Both the position numbers and the translations under genes were made by a program. From the NCBI GenBank assembly GCA_958298945.1, contig OY282609.1, forward strand, positions 29,423,212 to 29,487,211: a stretch of 64,000 nucleotides of DNA, in the 5' to 3' direction. A model generated the notes under the pieces. The model worked only from the letters and a program-made list of their open reading frames with translations. It had not been told where the DNA came from and did not search any database. Origin of the DNA: Atherix ibis. Its lineage: Eukaryota > Arthropoda > Insecta > Diptera > Athericidae. Of the stretch, positions 20,960 through 33,243 are shown in pieces. Each line of letters starts with the position of its first letter. The first letter of the stretch is position 1.

Positions 20960-23440
20960 CTCATGTACGGTTCAAAAATTCTTCTAAGGATCCTCCTTGT
21001 CGCATGTGGAAAAGAGTTCGCAATGGTTTTTGCTGAGAACCTAAGTTCCCGAAGAATACATAAGGACCGGCAACACTTGTGTCTTAACTTTTATGTTATA
21101 GTCAGAATTTTCGAGTAAAATAATTAAGACTAACTGAAGTAGTTCCCGTTGGCTGCCAGCAGCTATCCCCAGATTTATTCCTCCATGTTGTTATCGGCTG
21201 CGGCCTTCTATCCCAAATAAGAAAATGATTAAACTCATTTGAAGCCATAATCTTCTAATTGTATGCGACTAGTACTAACTGGTCTTGTCTTCGACAGTGG
21301 GGCTACCATGTTTCGCCTTCATTCATGTAGAGCCCAATAAATTTCTCCATCGGCTCAATTTTCTCGGACAACTTTTTCTGAGCGATACTGTTAAAAGTTG
21401 ATTAGACTTACTGAGGATGGTTACCCTTGAGTTGTGAATTACTTTTTCCATCACCCTTATTAATTCTAGTGTTTTCTTCGTAAATTTGTATTTTCAGCAA
21501 GAATAATTTAGAACTTCGGAGAATCATCCATTCGAACGCTGGTAGAAGTTCCAAATGATTCCGACTTCCCTACATGAGAATGAGTATGATTCTACAGTAT
21601 GTTTAACGATGAGAGCATAGAACGTTTCAACAAATGCTCGGTTCTGACTAAAATCTTTCTTAGTAGCACCAAAAGTCTAGAGTGGCTATATTGATACTGA
21701 CAAAAAAAAAACGAGAGCAGAGTTATGTTGGCGTGCAAAATGAAAGAACTTGGATGTAAAGCCGGGACATCGGCAATTGTTTGATTCAGCGAACTTCCAG
21801 TTGTCGAACCGCTATGATGATTTCAATATCTCAGACAACATTAATTTAAATCAAAAAAATCTACTGTAAAAACACTTCTTTAAGATTCTTTAAGCACATT
21901 TATTATAAATCTATCTGAAATCTTAGACCATTGACGAAACTTTTTTTTGGGGTAAGCAATGTTGAACAAGTTGTATATATTAACTACAAACGATATTGTA
22001 GAATAACAAATAATATATTTAAAAAGTAACTTTTAACAGCATAAGATAATATTGCTTATTTCTTTGTTTATGTTTTTTATTTTGATTGGTTTCGTTTTCC
22101 TAGAAACCATCCATAAAAGTTCAATGTGACCATGAAAATATTTGCCAGAAGCTTGTTGATCTAAAAGAATCCATTTCTTTTTTATATTTATTATTTAGCT
22201 TATCCACAATAGTATCAAATGAACTTTGGTTTTCGTTCTAAATTTCGATGGAATTTCATCAGGTTTTAATGATTATTTAATTCTTTTTTCGGTATAACCT
22301 TCGTTATAAAAACTCCTTTCATTAATAACAGACACCGACTCTCAATTAAGGATGTGGTATTTGGATTAAAAACCGAAATTAACCACAGGAAACTCTATAG
22401 ACAGCATAATCAAGAACACAGTACGATTTCTCCGAATAAGATTAATGCATATTTGCCTTCAATTTGAAATAATAATAATAATAATAAAAATTTTAGAAAA
22501 CCAACCAACATGTTTTAAAAAGGTTTTTAAAAAAAAGTCTGAAAATTTCGAACAGTTCGTTTGATGTGAATAAGATCTGAAGAAGCAATTGCGAATCGCA
22601 ATCTTAGTCGGACTAACTACAAACAAGTTCAAAATCTCAAAATTTTATGTTCTTTTGAATGAATATTTATAATTAAAAAAAAAAAAAAAAAAAAAAACCC
22701 GCATACCCACACATACTTAAACCATTCATACAATTACCACTAATATAAAAAAAATATATGGAATCATGATCCGGGAACACGGAGTCTAAACAAGAATCCT
22801 ACAAGGCCAAAAAATTCGTTAAATGAAAGACGTAAACTGATTATGAGCATACTGTTCTTGAATTAAGCCATTCACCCCAGACTGGGCCCCAATGAGTATT
22901 TGTTGGTGTTGAATGACTGGTCGAACACGCCATATTGAATTGATCTTAAGGCGATTACCAGTATCGGTGGCTAAGATTCTTTCGACGCTTCTTTACGTTA
23001 TATGCTGATGGATACCACCACCACCAATAATATAGCTGAATCGTCGCAAGCTTATTGCCAATATTATAGGATATATCGTTTTTGAACTTGAATAGTATAA
23101 CGCAGTAAATATTTTTCCGTCATTGAACTTGCGTCAAGATCGACGGCCGAAACTAATTTATTCAATGACGACAACAACAACAACAGGTCGGTCAGATAAC
23201 AATTTCGCAATATTTTATCACCTTTACAAGAGCACTTTTTGACTCGTCAAACTAAAAAGTTCTCTGAAAAAAAAATCCGACAGAATTTTGTCTCTATAAT
23301 TAACATAGTAGTGGTCATTTAGTAAATTATTTTGTTATGTAAGAAAAAAAAATCTGTACATATTTTCCACAAAAAAAAAACGTTAACAATATTTAAAGAA
23401 TTTATGAAATTTTTATGTTAAATAACAACAACAAAAAATT
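20960..23440. other. intergenic, no recognisable gene
   Basis: 20,960-21,830 is less AT-rich and could be an old unclassified repeat, but I find no RT, integrase or transposase motif on either strand. The rest is AT-rich, with an (AAT)n run near 22,470-22,488 and a 22-nt A run near 22,676. Confidence 0.4.
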
Positions 23441-24840
23441 TAATATTATTTATATGTACTATGGAAAAAATATATAATCTCAACAATGTTAAATATGATA
23501 AATATAATTTGGCTGTAAACCAGATTCTGCGCATACTGTACCTTTAATAGAGGGCTGCACCCTCTTGCAATATGTCGCACAGTATATTTGTGTAAGTAAT
23601 GAATTTTCAGACGGTCTGTAGAAATTGAACTAGGCATTTACACAAAATATCCTGAAGAGAGAGGGAGAGAGAAAGAGTGAATTGGAAAATAATGATAAAG
23701 ACTTTCAAGTTCTCTTTTAATTGGCGTCTACCATTTATGAGTGTATATGCAGATATAGCTTACTCTCTGCTGGGGTTAATGTACCTCAACAGCAATGAAC
23801 TGAATGGACACCCAATCATACCTAAATCATATAGTAGTGTACGACGAATAATATTGGCTCTGTGTTGTCAACTACATGTTCACAACTTCAAATCCAAAAC
23901 AACCTAAGGTATAATACGCATTCTTCAAACGATTCTACGTAAAAGCTTTTTGATTCTGCAAAAGGCACTGCAAACAAATACGACCATAATTCAGATAAAT
24001 ATTTGCACGTACATACACATGCATACGAATATATGGATCATGCTCTTAATAATGCAGTACGAAAACGGAATAAAGAACTGCAATAATGGGAAATGGGATC
24101 ATATAGTAGATAATCTCTCTAATCTACCCTTAGACTTCTATTCTAACCCAGAAATAATTAGAAAGAAAATAAAGTAAAAGAGAAATTCTCCAATGAGCAC
24201 GAATCACTCAGTAAATTTCTCTTCCCTCGATTTATAGTGCATATTTAAGCATCAATTGAGCACCCAGCAAGATTGAGAGTAATTCTATCGACGCTAGTTA
24301 TCGCAAGCTTCCAAAAATCATTTCGAAAAGTTCTTGCACCCCTTCCCCCATGAACAGAAACAACCCAATACCGCATTAAAAACTAGGTTGATTGCACGAC
24401 TAACAGAAATGACACGGTTTTTTACGCCTCTTTCTATGGTGTCTCTCAAATGCCGTAAAACTTCTGCAAAATCTCTCTTTTCACACGTGCAAACGTGCAA
24501 GTACACATGTTGGTACATCGTACAAGTAGAGTAGCCTTCATTAGTGTGCGACAATATTGACCAGCAAAGTTATACTATGTGAATTTTTATCAGTGTACTC
24601 TTTCTTCTATCTCTCTCATTTGTATAGTTTTTGAAACTCTCGCATAGGCAGATATCTTATCTTGGATTTGACTCTGTGGGAGGATGCTTGTTGCATAAGT
24701 TCAAGGTGATTCTTGTGTCCTTTAACCTCTGCAGTAATTATTTATCAAATTCTTTTTAACATGATGCTGCGTTCATTACACAAAATGAATGTGACGTATA
24801 CCTTTCTTTTTTAAAAATTAAATTATATTTTTCTTATATT
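23441..24840. other. intergenic, only short anonymous frames
   Basis: Short frames at 23,677-23,907, 23,950-24,177 and 24,334-24,534 have no recognisable domain and no supporting splice or start context. A GAGA-rich tract lies near 23,656-23,676. Confidence 0.4.
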
Positions 24841-24853
24841 CTATGCATGTATA

Positions 24854-25743
24854 CGAGATCTGTTCAAAAAGTATCGCGAATTTTGTTTTTTCAAAAATTA
24901 TTTATTTATTCATGAATATCTATTTTGTCCCCTTCAAAGTAATCCCCACCAGATATTATACGATTGTGCCAACGTTTTTTCCAATCCTCGAAGCACTTCA
25001 AAAAATCAGTTTTTGTGATCTTGTTCAGCTCCTCCTTCGATGCCGTCTTTAACTCCTCAATCGTAGCGTAGCGTCGTCCTTTCATGGGGCTCTTCAGTTT
25101 CGGGAACAAGAAAAAGTCACAGGGGGCCAGATCTAAGGAATACGGCGGCTGCGGCATTATTAGTGTGTTGTTTTTGGCCAAAAATGGCAAAAGCCAATTT
25201 TTGTTCTTCCACAAATGAGGGCGTTTCTGGCGGATTGCTTTGCGCAACTTGCGCATAACTTGCAGGTAATATTCCTCATTGAACGTTCTACCCTGTGGCA
25301 AGAACTCATGATGCACAACACCCCTGCAATCGAAGAAAACTTTCACATTCGACCGAACTTGGCGCTTTTTTTCGGTCTTAGCTCGTGCGGTAGTATCCAT
25401 TGGGATGATTGAACTTTGGATTCCACGTCATAACCATAAACCCATGATTCGTCACCAGTAATGACCCGCTGGATCAAATTTGGGTCGTCGCTAACAGAGT
25501 CCAACAGCTCCTTAGCAATGTTAATGCGATGCTGTTTTTGGTCGAAATTGAGCAAAAATCGAAGACGAGGCAAAACATGTGTAAGCAAAGCAGCTGTCAA
25601 AAATTAACTGAACATTCAAAATGGCCGAACTTGTCGGCATAAGTGAGAGACATGAGTACCAACATAACGCCACAAAAAATCGAAAATCGAATTATACGTA
25701 ACCCGCGGAAATTCAAAATTCGATACTTTTTTAACAAACCTCG
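24854..25743 (-). mobile_element. mariner family CGAGGTCTG, copy B, both ends present
   Basis: CGAG termini at both ends with TA at 24,852-24,853 and 25,744-25,745. At 890 bp it lacks the N-terminal HTH region as in copies A and G, and it carries the 42-bp deletion of the D2 block as in A and F. It is a clean internal-deletion derivative that keeps both TIRs, the form expected of a trans-mobilised element. Confidence 0.92.
24906..25600 (-). pseudogene. mariner transposase copy B, HTH and D2 deleted
   Basis: Two overlapping minus frames: 25,343-25,600 (DQKQHRINIAK, ITGDESWVYGYDV with D1) and 24,906-25,400 (FFDCRGVVHHEFLPQGR, WLLPFLAKNN, YSLDLAPCDFFLF with D3, then the terminal GGDYFEGDKIDIHE). 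WLLPFLAKNN shows the in-frame loss of 14 codons that would carry HHDNAPAH. One frameshift near 25,370. Without D2 the DDE/D site cannot form. Confidence 0.88.
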
Positions 25744-25745
25744 TA

Positions 25746-26728
25746 TAATGTACCGGCTGTGACAAAAATAACGCATATAAATTATTATTCGAATTTTAAT
25801 CTTCGCTTTTGATGTGATAGAAAAGTTGAGATGTTCATAATGTGATTTTTAACAGAATGGCGTTAAAGGCTTCTGAAAAATCTGTGCCGAGGGGCATTGA
25901 TTTATCTATTCTGTAAAAAGAAACTGAAGAAAAAGGACTAAAAAGAAAACTTTATTAAAATTTTTAATTATTTTAAAAAAAAAAAAATTATGACTTATAA
26001 AAAATCCCCTAAAATCAAGGGAAAGAGGAGAATTTTAAAATTTACTGCTCTAAAGATTTTGGTAACAAATTCCATAAAAAATAATCTAGAAAATCTGAAG
26101 TATTTTGGTATTTAAAATAGGCGCCTTTCAATGAAAGTTCTCTTCAAAGGATTTTGTTATAATTATTTAAAAATTGACCTAAAAAGGAGAAATAGCCGAA
26201 ATACCCTTTTTTTCTTTTGCATTAGAGAAGAGATAAAGCTTTTTGAAAGCTAAAATATTTTTTTTTTTTACAATCGCCAAATGATCTAAGGCTTTGATTA
26301 CACCATACGTCTAATACACAATCTAAAGGCAAAATTTCCCCTTTACTGCTAGTATGTACGCGAGCAACTACGAATTTTGCGCGTGCATGGAATTATGCAG
26401 ATTTTTTGTGGAAAAGTAATCTGCAAGAACAATTATCGGAATTGTGTTCGGGATTACAGGTTGTCAACGGAATTGTGTTCCTACCTTAAACCTGCAAGAT
26501 CATCTGAACTAGCTGCTTCAAAAGTTGTTTGTGCGTATCGCGGAAATTATGGCGCGGAAATAGCAACAATATGACACCAAGTTTTGAAAATTGTTGTGGA
26601 GAATTCTTCAAAAAAAAAGCACTTACCTTTTACGGCACATACTAATAAGACTTTATTTTGCGAATCACAATAAAATTATTGTAATTGAAATAAATAAAAA
26701 AAATTAAAAGGAATATTTTTCAAATAAT
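25746..26728. other. intergenic, no recognisable gene
   Basis: AT-rich sequence with runs of A. The frame at 26,377-26,574 has no recognisable domain. Confidence 0.4.
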
Positions 26729-26804
26729 TTGTTTGCATGTAAGATCATTCAGACAAGAGCTAGAAGCCCTTTGTAGCGACACGACCATGAGGATATTTGG
26801 CGAC
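26729..26804 (-). repeat. relative of the SINE-like S1 insertion
   Basis: Shares with S1 the TTTGTTTGCATGTAAG tail side, the TAGCGACACGACC block (S1: TAGCGCCACGACC) and ATTTGGCGAC at the other end. No flanking duplication is evident. It lies immediately before an R1-like LINE fragment. Confidence 0.55.
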
Positions 26805-26819
26805 AGCATATTGGGTATG

Positions 26820-27250
26820 GGTGGGCATTGACAGTTTGCCTATTGAAACTGGGTCGAACATAAGTTGGTGGCAGCAATTAGACGTTGTTAAATTTGGGAA
26901 CGTCTACGCAGCCTCTATCTGGATAGAACCTATGGTAACCGAAACGTACAAGCGGCTTCAAGTTTCGAGAGCATTTCGTACTATCTCGTATAACGCTGTC
27001 TGTGTTATCGTAACATACCGCCGATCGAGCTTCTGGCGGATGTAACACCCTTAATATATCAACAACGACGAGATGGAAATAGAATCCATCGGCTCACCGC
27101 GAACGGAAGAGACCATTGAGAAGTGGTCCAATTTCTGACAGGACATGGGTTCTTCAGCGCATATCTATATCGATTTAAGATGAAACTTGATAAGCATCTG
27201 CCGCAATTGTCTTTTTACACTGTCCAAGCTTTAGCGGAAAAAGAAAGGAA
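26820..27250 (+). mobile_element. R1-like LINE C-terminal fragment
   Basis: Reading frames give TYKRLQVSRAFRTISYNAV, then after frame changes FLTGHGFFSAYLYRFKM, which matches the FLTGHG-F-AYL-RFK block seen in R1-type LINEs just before their C-terminal CCHC finger. The same block occurs, inverted and better preserved, at 34,120-34,362 (TGHGCFRAYLQRFK). The finger itself is not preserved here. Confidence 0.65.
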
Positions 27251-27259
27251 GTAGAGAGA

Positions 27260-28840
27260 ATAATCTCTATTATTATTAATAATCTCGAGCCTGAAGCCTG
27301 AATACGATAATTGACTTGACGTTAGTCTACTCCCCATTAAATAATACCTGACGGTGGTCCCATGGGAAATTATACATTAAGAAAAGGGACGGTAAATATC
27401 CCATATTCTATAGGGATCTGCATCTCTACAACATCTTTAGGCGATTTCCGACGAAAAAAATGACGGTAATGATCCACCATGAAAACGCTATCGATAGAAT
27501 CCAAAAGTGTAACCGAGGAGCTGATATCGATTCCTGCATTTCTTCGAAGAGTGGAAACAACTCTTCCCCCAATATATTACTGCCCAAAAAATACTATTTT
27601 GGAAGGGATAACATTGACGTAGAAGGAGTCCTATTCAAAAATAAATTTTGAACGGTATTCGTTTAGGACATAAGATGTAAGTTTAACAATACAAGAATGG
27701 CATAACCAAAAGAAAATCTACGAAATTTTGGTGTGGGTGTTGACTAGACGACCATTACGATGTTTGGCTAATGTGTTTGAAGAAATTTTCTATTTTTGAG
27801 CTACTTTTATCAGTTACAGAATAACGCACTAAAATAATATTGCGCATTTGATAGTTTTTGTTGAGAGTTCACTACATAATAAAATTTTTTTAAAAATTTT
27901 CAAATCATTCAGATTAAAGCAATCAAATACAATTTTTTATATAATATAAAAGATTTTTGCGCAATTGGCCAATATTTTTAAAAAAAAATAATATCTGCGT
28001 ACAAATTAACATTTGGAATTTAATAATTCACATATGAATATTTTTGCATAAATGTATTTTTTGCGATGTTTATATCAGTCATCGGTATGATAATTTAATA
28101 ATTCAATAAAAATTCCATTTGAAAAATACGAAAATAAATGAAAACGAATCGAAAATAAGAAAATAGCCAAAGACATTGTCAAAGAATGTTGGCATACTCG
28201 TATCTATTCGCAAGTATTAGTCTAAGAAAATCGATGAAATCATGTACATTTTGTCTGGTGACGTAAAAGATATTATTCGAAATAAAGATTCTGCTATGGC
28301 CAAACATATTTTTTTAACCAAATAATAATAACAATAAAATACAATTAAAATTTAATTGCGAACATTTTGACAGATAATCTAAAACTATTATTATCTGTCA
28401 CCCACTAATTTTAATTATTTAAAAAAAACACATTTAAACAAAGTGAATTTTATCATTGAGCATAATAAATCTACTATCAGTAAATTAATTAAAAATTTGA
28501 TTATTTTTTTTAAGAAAATATAAGTAAACATTTAAAATTCGACTTCTTTAAAAGTTTATGTTTTATAAGGTATAATTTTTCACGCTGGAATAAAACATTC
28601 AATTTTGAGCTACTTGATAGAAAACAAATGTGATTTTTTGAAGATTTATTTCTAATTTTTATTAGTAAAAATTAAATATAAAATCGTACAGAAAGATGCT
28701 AGAAACTTTTACCATTTCAAAGAAAATTGCTTTTAATTTTAATTTTTTTTTAAAGAAAATTTCACAACAACTAACACTTTTAGTTAAATATTAAAACAAT
28801 ATTTCAATTTCAATACAAATTGTATTACTCCCACAACGGG
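27260..28840. other. intergenic, no recognisable gene
   Basis: AT-rich (27,840-28,840 extremely so). The frame at 27,460-27,651 has no family match. Confidence 0.4.
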
Positions 28841-28989
28841 TAAAAGTTTTAGGATTACGTGCAGTGCTCCGGTAACTACTCGACCCTACAACAGAGCGCG
28901 ATAAGTGAAATTGTATTTTTGTAGTGCGCTACGAAAATTGGAACAGCACAATTTGGAGGAAAGATGTACCATTAAATTATGCATTCAGC

Positions 28990-29280
28990 TTGGTGAATCT
29001 GCGAGCTTGGCATAGGCTATTTATTTAGGAGGGTCGAGACCTATTGGAAGAAGAATTTCATTCGCGGAGGCCTTGAATATCGATCAATGATAAAAATGTG
29101 GAAAGAGTGTATGCTCTTCTGAGGTCAAATCGTCGATTAAAATCAAAGCTGATAAGTAATCCTTGAAAGGCTCATTGCATACACTTGGATGTTTTACTAT
29201 GACAACACCCTCGGCCACAGAATCATCTCCAACGAGTTTTCGTTGCAAAATGGATTCCTGTGGAATTGAACTGCCATTCA
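28990..29280 (+). pseudogene. degenerate mariner-like transposase fragment
   Basis: NVERVYALLRSNRRLKSKLI resembles the linker between the two HTH motifs of a mariner, and WMFYYDNTLGHRIISNEF resembles a D2 block (usual form H-DNAP-H). The catalytic Asp may survive but the intervening core is largely missing. Low-confidence relic. Confidence 0.4.
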
Positions 29281-29510
29281 GATCTAAAGAGTGTTATTGT
29301 GGTTTTGTAGAGTTTGACATGCATTTCTAGATTGCCGTATCATCAGCATATTGGCGATGAATATATTAGGTGGCGATTTCTGAATTAAAATTATTGTAAA
29401 GGGTGGGACCAAGTTGGCTACCTTTAGGAACACCGGCATTGAGACAGGAGTAAAAAATTTCCATTGCGGATATAGGACTAAATTGTTAGAACCTAACTGA
29501 AAAAGTGGCA
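29281..29510 (-). mobile_element. jockey-like RT fragment J2
   Basis: The minus strand gives NAGVPKGSQLGPTLYNNFNS and RQYADDTAI, the two central palm blocks of a jockey-clade reverse transcriptase including the YADD catalytic pair. Stops follow. A second AGVP block immediately to the right (29,511-29,608) shows that two separate jockey copies abut here. Confidence 0.75.
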
Positions 29511-30790
29511 AAGATAGTTCGATTCGGATGGCATATCATGGGTACACATATTATATAAAATGGGACCAAGCATACTACCATGTGGGACTCCGGCTAAAGT
29601 CGGATATACGAGGTCTGTTCAAAAAGTATCGCGAATTTTGTGTTTTTTTTTCAAAAATTATTTATTTATTCATGAATATCTATTTTGTCCCCTTCAAAGT
29701 AATCCCCACCAGATATTATACACGTGTGCCAACGTTTTTTCCAATCCTCGAAGGACTTTAAAAAAAAAATTCTGATTTTGTTCAGCTACTCCTTCATTGT
29801 CGTCTTTATCTGCTCAATCGTAGCGTAGCGTCGTCCTTTCATGGGGCTCTTAAATTTCGGGAACAAGAAAAAGTCACAGGGGGCCAGATCTGGGGAATAC
29901 GGTGGCTGCGGCATTATTTGTTTGTTGTTTTTGGCCAAAAATTCGCGCACAAGCAACAATGCGTGAACAGGGGCTTATCATGGTGCAAAAACCAATTTTT
30001 GTTCTTCCACAAATCCGGGAGTTTCTTGCGGATTGCTTTGCGCAACTTGCGCATAACTTGCAGGTAATATTCCTTATTGACCGTTCTACCCTGTGGCAAG
30101 AACTCATAATCCACCAAGCCCCTGCAATCGAAGATAACTGTACGCAAAACCTTCCAATCTTCTCGGCCCTCTAAGAACATTTTGTACCACCGATAAACGT
30201 TGCTTCGGTCCAAGGTAGCTTCACTATATGCAACAGTCAATATTCGTAATGCGTCCGCGCAATTAATTTTATTTTTCATACAAAATTTGATACAGATTCT
30301 TTGATCTATTTTTTGGAATGGGCAAAAATCCTTACACGTGCAAGCAAAGCAGCTGTCAAAAATTAACTGAACATTCAAAATGGGCGAACTTGTCGGCATA
30401 AGTGGAGACATGAGTACCAACTTAACGTCAGAAAAAATCGAAAATCGAATATACGTAACCCGTGGAAATTCAAAATTCATAATCTAGGAAAAAATAAAGT
30501 TTTTTGAAAATATTATCAAAGATTATATTTTTTTTTCATAATCTAGCAGACTAATAGGTCTTATAGGAAGGTGGAAAATTCACGGGTTTATTTGGTTTAG
30601 GAATTATATAAATGACGGAAAATTTCAAGAGTAAAGGAAAATATGGTAGGTTTTGCGCAGGAGGGCTCGTTTTTCTGGAAATTATCCTATCTTGAGAACC
30701 ATTGGCAAATAATTGCTCATAATAGTACAGTAGCCTAGGTATTTTTCGAGTCATATCGCATGCATTTGTGTCTGTGTCTGGCACTCCGAC
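29511..30790 (-). mobile_element. jockey-like RT fragment J3, split by mariner C
   Basis: Right part (30,479-30,790, 5' side) encodes YFPLLLKFSVIYIIPKPNKP, the IPKPGK block at the start of the RT domain. Left part (29,511-29,608) encodes AGVPHGSMLGPILYNM. The mariner at 29,609-30,478 sits between them, and several RT blocks are missing. J3 meets the plus-strand jockey J4 head to head at about 30,790. Confidence 0.7.
29609..30478 (-). mobile_element. mariner family CGAGGTCTG, copy C, one end
   Basis: Left terminus CGAGGTCTGTTCAAAAAGTA follows TA at 29,607-29,608; the opposite TIR is lost at CAAAATTC (30,478). On the minus strand the HTH region is present (IDQRICIKFCMKNKINCADA, NVYRWYKMFLEGRED) and joins directly to TVIFDCRGLVDYEFLPQGR, so the D1 block is deleted. 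D2 is retained in frame-shifted form (FLHHDKPLFTH). This deletion is the opposite of that in A, B and F. Confidence 0.88.
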
Positions 30791-31560
30791 GTACTCTGGA
30801 AACCAACAATTCGTGCCCTCTACTTACTACATAATAATACAATCATACTCCTCACAACGGTTGAACACTTCCCAATATCCCTTATATTCGCCGGTGTTCC
30901 TCAGAGTAGTATCATCGACCCTATCCTATATAATATCTACAGTCCTGATGTTCCTACATATCCTCACATCCTCGCTGCAACTTACGTAGACGACACAACC
31001 ATATTAATAATGAAAATTCTCTCTCTGCTCCCAATATTTTACAAATCTATATTCTCGAACTACCAAAAATGCGTTTACATAAATTTTACTCTTCGTAATA
31101 AGTCATGCTTTTCCATAAACTCTAATGGCAGTATAATTCCTCAAAAAGAGCTAGTATGTTATGTAGAACTACATCTTGGCCATCTTGATTGACCTCAAAC
31201 GACTTGATTTGAACAAACGATACAACCCAATACTTAAATTGTTTGAACTAACATTTTCAAAGCTTACAACAATCAGCAAATTACTTATTTATAACACTGT
31301 ACTGAAATCTATTTAGACTTATGGAATAGAACTCTGGGGTTTATAACCAAGCCTTCCACTTCCAGTCATATCCAATACATTCAGTCAAAAATCTAACTGT
31401 TTCTCGTTATAAAAAGTTACATGCTCATTTATCATATTATCAGAATTCTCTTGAAAGAGAATTATCCTCAATGACTCTCCCCAATAACACCCATCATCAG
31501 TGGCCACGGGACTCGGTGTTAGCTTCTCATTTATATTACACGATATTTTAATAATGTCTT
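30791..31560 (+). mobile_element. jockey-like RT fragment J4
   Basis: Plus-strand pieces: PSTYYIIIQSYSSQR, AGVPQSSIIDPILYNIYSPD, TYVDDTTIL (catalytic YADD altered to YVDD), then LLIYNTVLKSI and TYGIELWGL, in the correct order for finger, palm and thumb of a jockey RT. Frames are broken several times. The family is close to J1, whose finger block also reads PSTYYLIIISYLSQR. Confidence 0.78.
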
Positions 31561-31699
31561 TAATAATAAATTTGCTTGTCACAACCTGTAGTAATTTTAG
31601 ATATCTTACTTATAAAAACAAAACAAATTAAAATTTACAATATTATCAGTTTAACTCCTGTAGGTTATGGCAAAGGTAAAACTTTTTACTTAGTTTTTC

Positions 31700-31809
31700 T
31701 TAGTTATGCTTAGTTTTTCTTCCAGGAATTCACTACTGAATTTGATAAAAATATTTTTTTTTATCAAATTCAGTAGTGAATTCCTGGAAGAAAAACTAAG
31801 CATATCTAA
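31700..31809. repeat. 52-bp-arm palindrome with 6-nt loop
   Basis: Arms 31,700-31,751 and 31,758-31,809 pair with one mismatch (at 31,704). The inner 46 nt are perfect and include CTTCCAGGAATTCACTACTG. The loop is TATTTT. No TIR or coding content was recognised in the arm. Confidence 0.95.
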
Positions 31810-33243
31810 TCGTCGTATTTAACAAATATCATTAATAATGATCGATTTTTTATTTTCGCCAAATATAATTTTGATAACAAGAAATTGCTTTTATTCCAAA
31901 TAATTATGCATAAATGTGCGCCTGCTCGAAAACATGATAATAAGAATCCGATAATAAATTATGTTTCTATTGTTTTCTTTTTTTTTGTGGTAATACTTTC
32001 TCTCGTATACAAATACCACCAACCCGTATAACAAGAATTATTACAGCGACAACTATCCGCCTTCTAAATCTCTAAATTACGAGAGCTTTTTCCATGCAAA
32101 TTTATTATTTCTTCTCTGTTGTCTGTTCGACCGATTATAGCAAATGCTTTTTTGTCTGTTGTTAAGAAATCAAATTTTCCTCAAGGACCCATTATAGTTA
32201 AGGTCATGATGATATTATCTTCACTGTGACATATAAATTTCTATGACAATGACACAAAAGTCCATACAAACGTCAGACATCTCTTTAGGTTCAGTTTCAT
32301 TTTTGTAGGTTATGGGAAAGGTCAATTTGACAGTATTAGTATGTGAAAAAAAAAGAATAATGTTACAAAATAAGATCTTCTATTCGAAGCTTTATAATTA
32401 TTGATTTAAAAATTAATAAATATATTTCTATAAAAATTATACTTAAATAAATCAAGTCTGGCTGCGCTATAGTTAGTACGGACTGTATTATATTTTGAAT
32501 ATACTCGTATGGCAAAGGAGTCTAAAAGGCGACATGTAATCGTATAGCAAATAATAGAATAAAAAACAGAAAAGCAAAATAATCAATGTTACTTATTCCT
32601 AAGAATAAAAGAAAGCTTTGGAAAAGTTCTCCTTCTACCATTCATAATATTTCTAACTAAATATAAAATAAAATTAATCGAATATTTGTTGTGATACACT
32701 CAGAAGCATAATCGAATAGAAACTTGCTGTGATACACTCAGAAGCATAATCGAATGTACACTAAACATTGTTGTGATACACTCAGAAGCATAATGGAATG
32801 TACACTAAACATAATCATTTTGTTATTAGAGAAGCCCACAATCGTCTCTATAAAAGTTTTCATTCTACAAAATTTATACGATTCCACATAAAATTCTGTA
32901 AATGAATTTAAATATTTCATCTATTGCATAATTTTACCCTTAATGATGCCACACAAATACATAAAATTCCAACGGAATCGCAAATATTTATGAAAACTAT
33001 CCAAAGTGATTATATGATTATGCAAATGACGTCAGTACATTTATAATAATATTCTATGTAAAATAAATTACTAATTTCATAATCATCATCAAACTCAGCC
33101 ATCTTGTTTTCGTATTGATGTTCTCTAATTCTATAAAGTCAAAGGTTAAGTCAAATCAAAGCTTCTTTTACCGACATTGTCACTACAGCTAAGATTTCCT
33201 ATTGAGCTCAGATTTATCCACCATCGGGGCGATTAATACACAA
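31810..33243. other. intergenic with a 44-bp minisatellite
   Basis: No gene recognised. It holds the three-unit tandem repeat at 32,686-32,811. The frame at 32,738-32,920 overlaps that repeat and is not credible. Confidence 0.45.
32686..32811. repeat. three tandem units of 38-44 bp
   Basis: Units begin at 32,686, 32,724 and 32,768. Each contains TGTGATACACTCAGAAGCAT. Units 2 and 3 are 44 bp and also share GAATGTACACTAAACAT. Confidence 0.9.

Noticed and set aside
20960..21830. LTR retrotransposon
   Set aside because: The moderate base composition suggested coding DNA, but no gag, protease, RT, integrase or LTR pair could be identified.
22676..22697. Poly-A run as a retroposon tail
   Set aside because: No flanking target duplication or recognisable element body.
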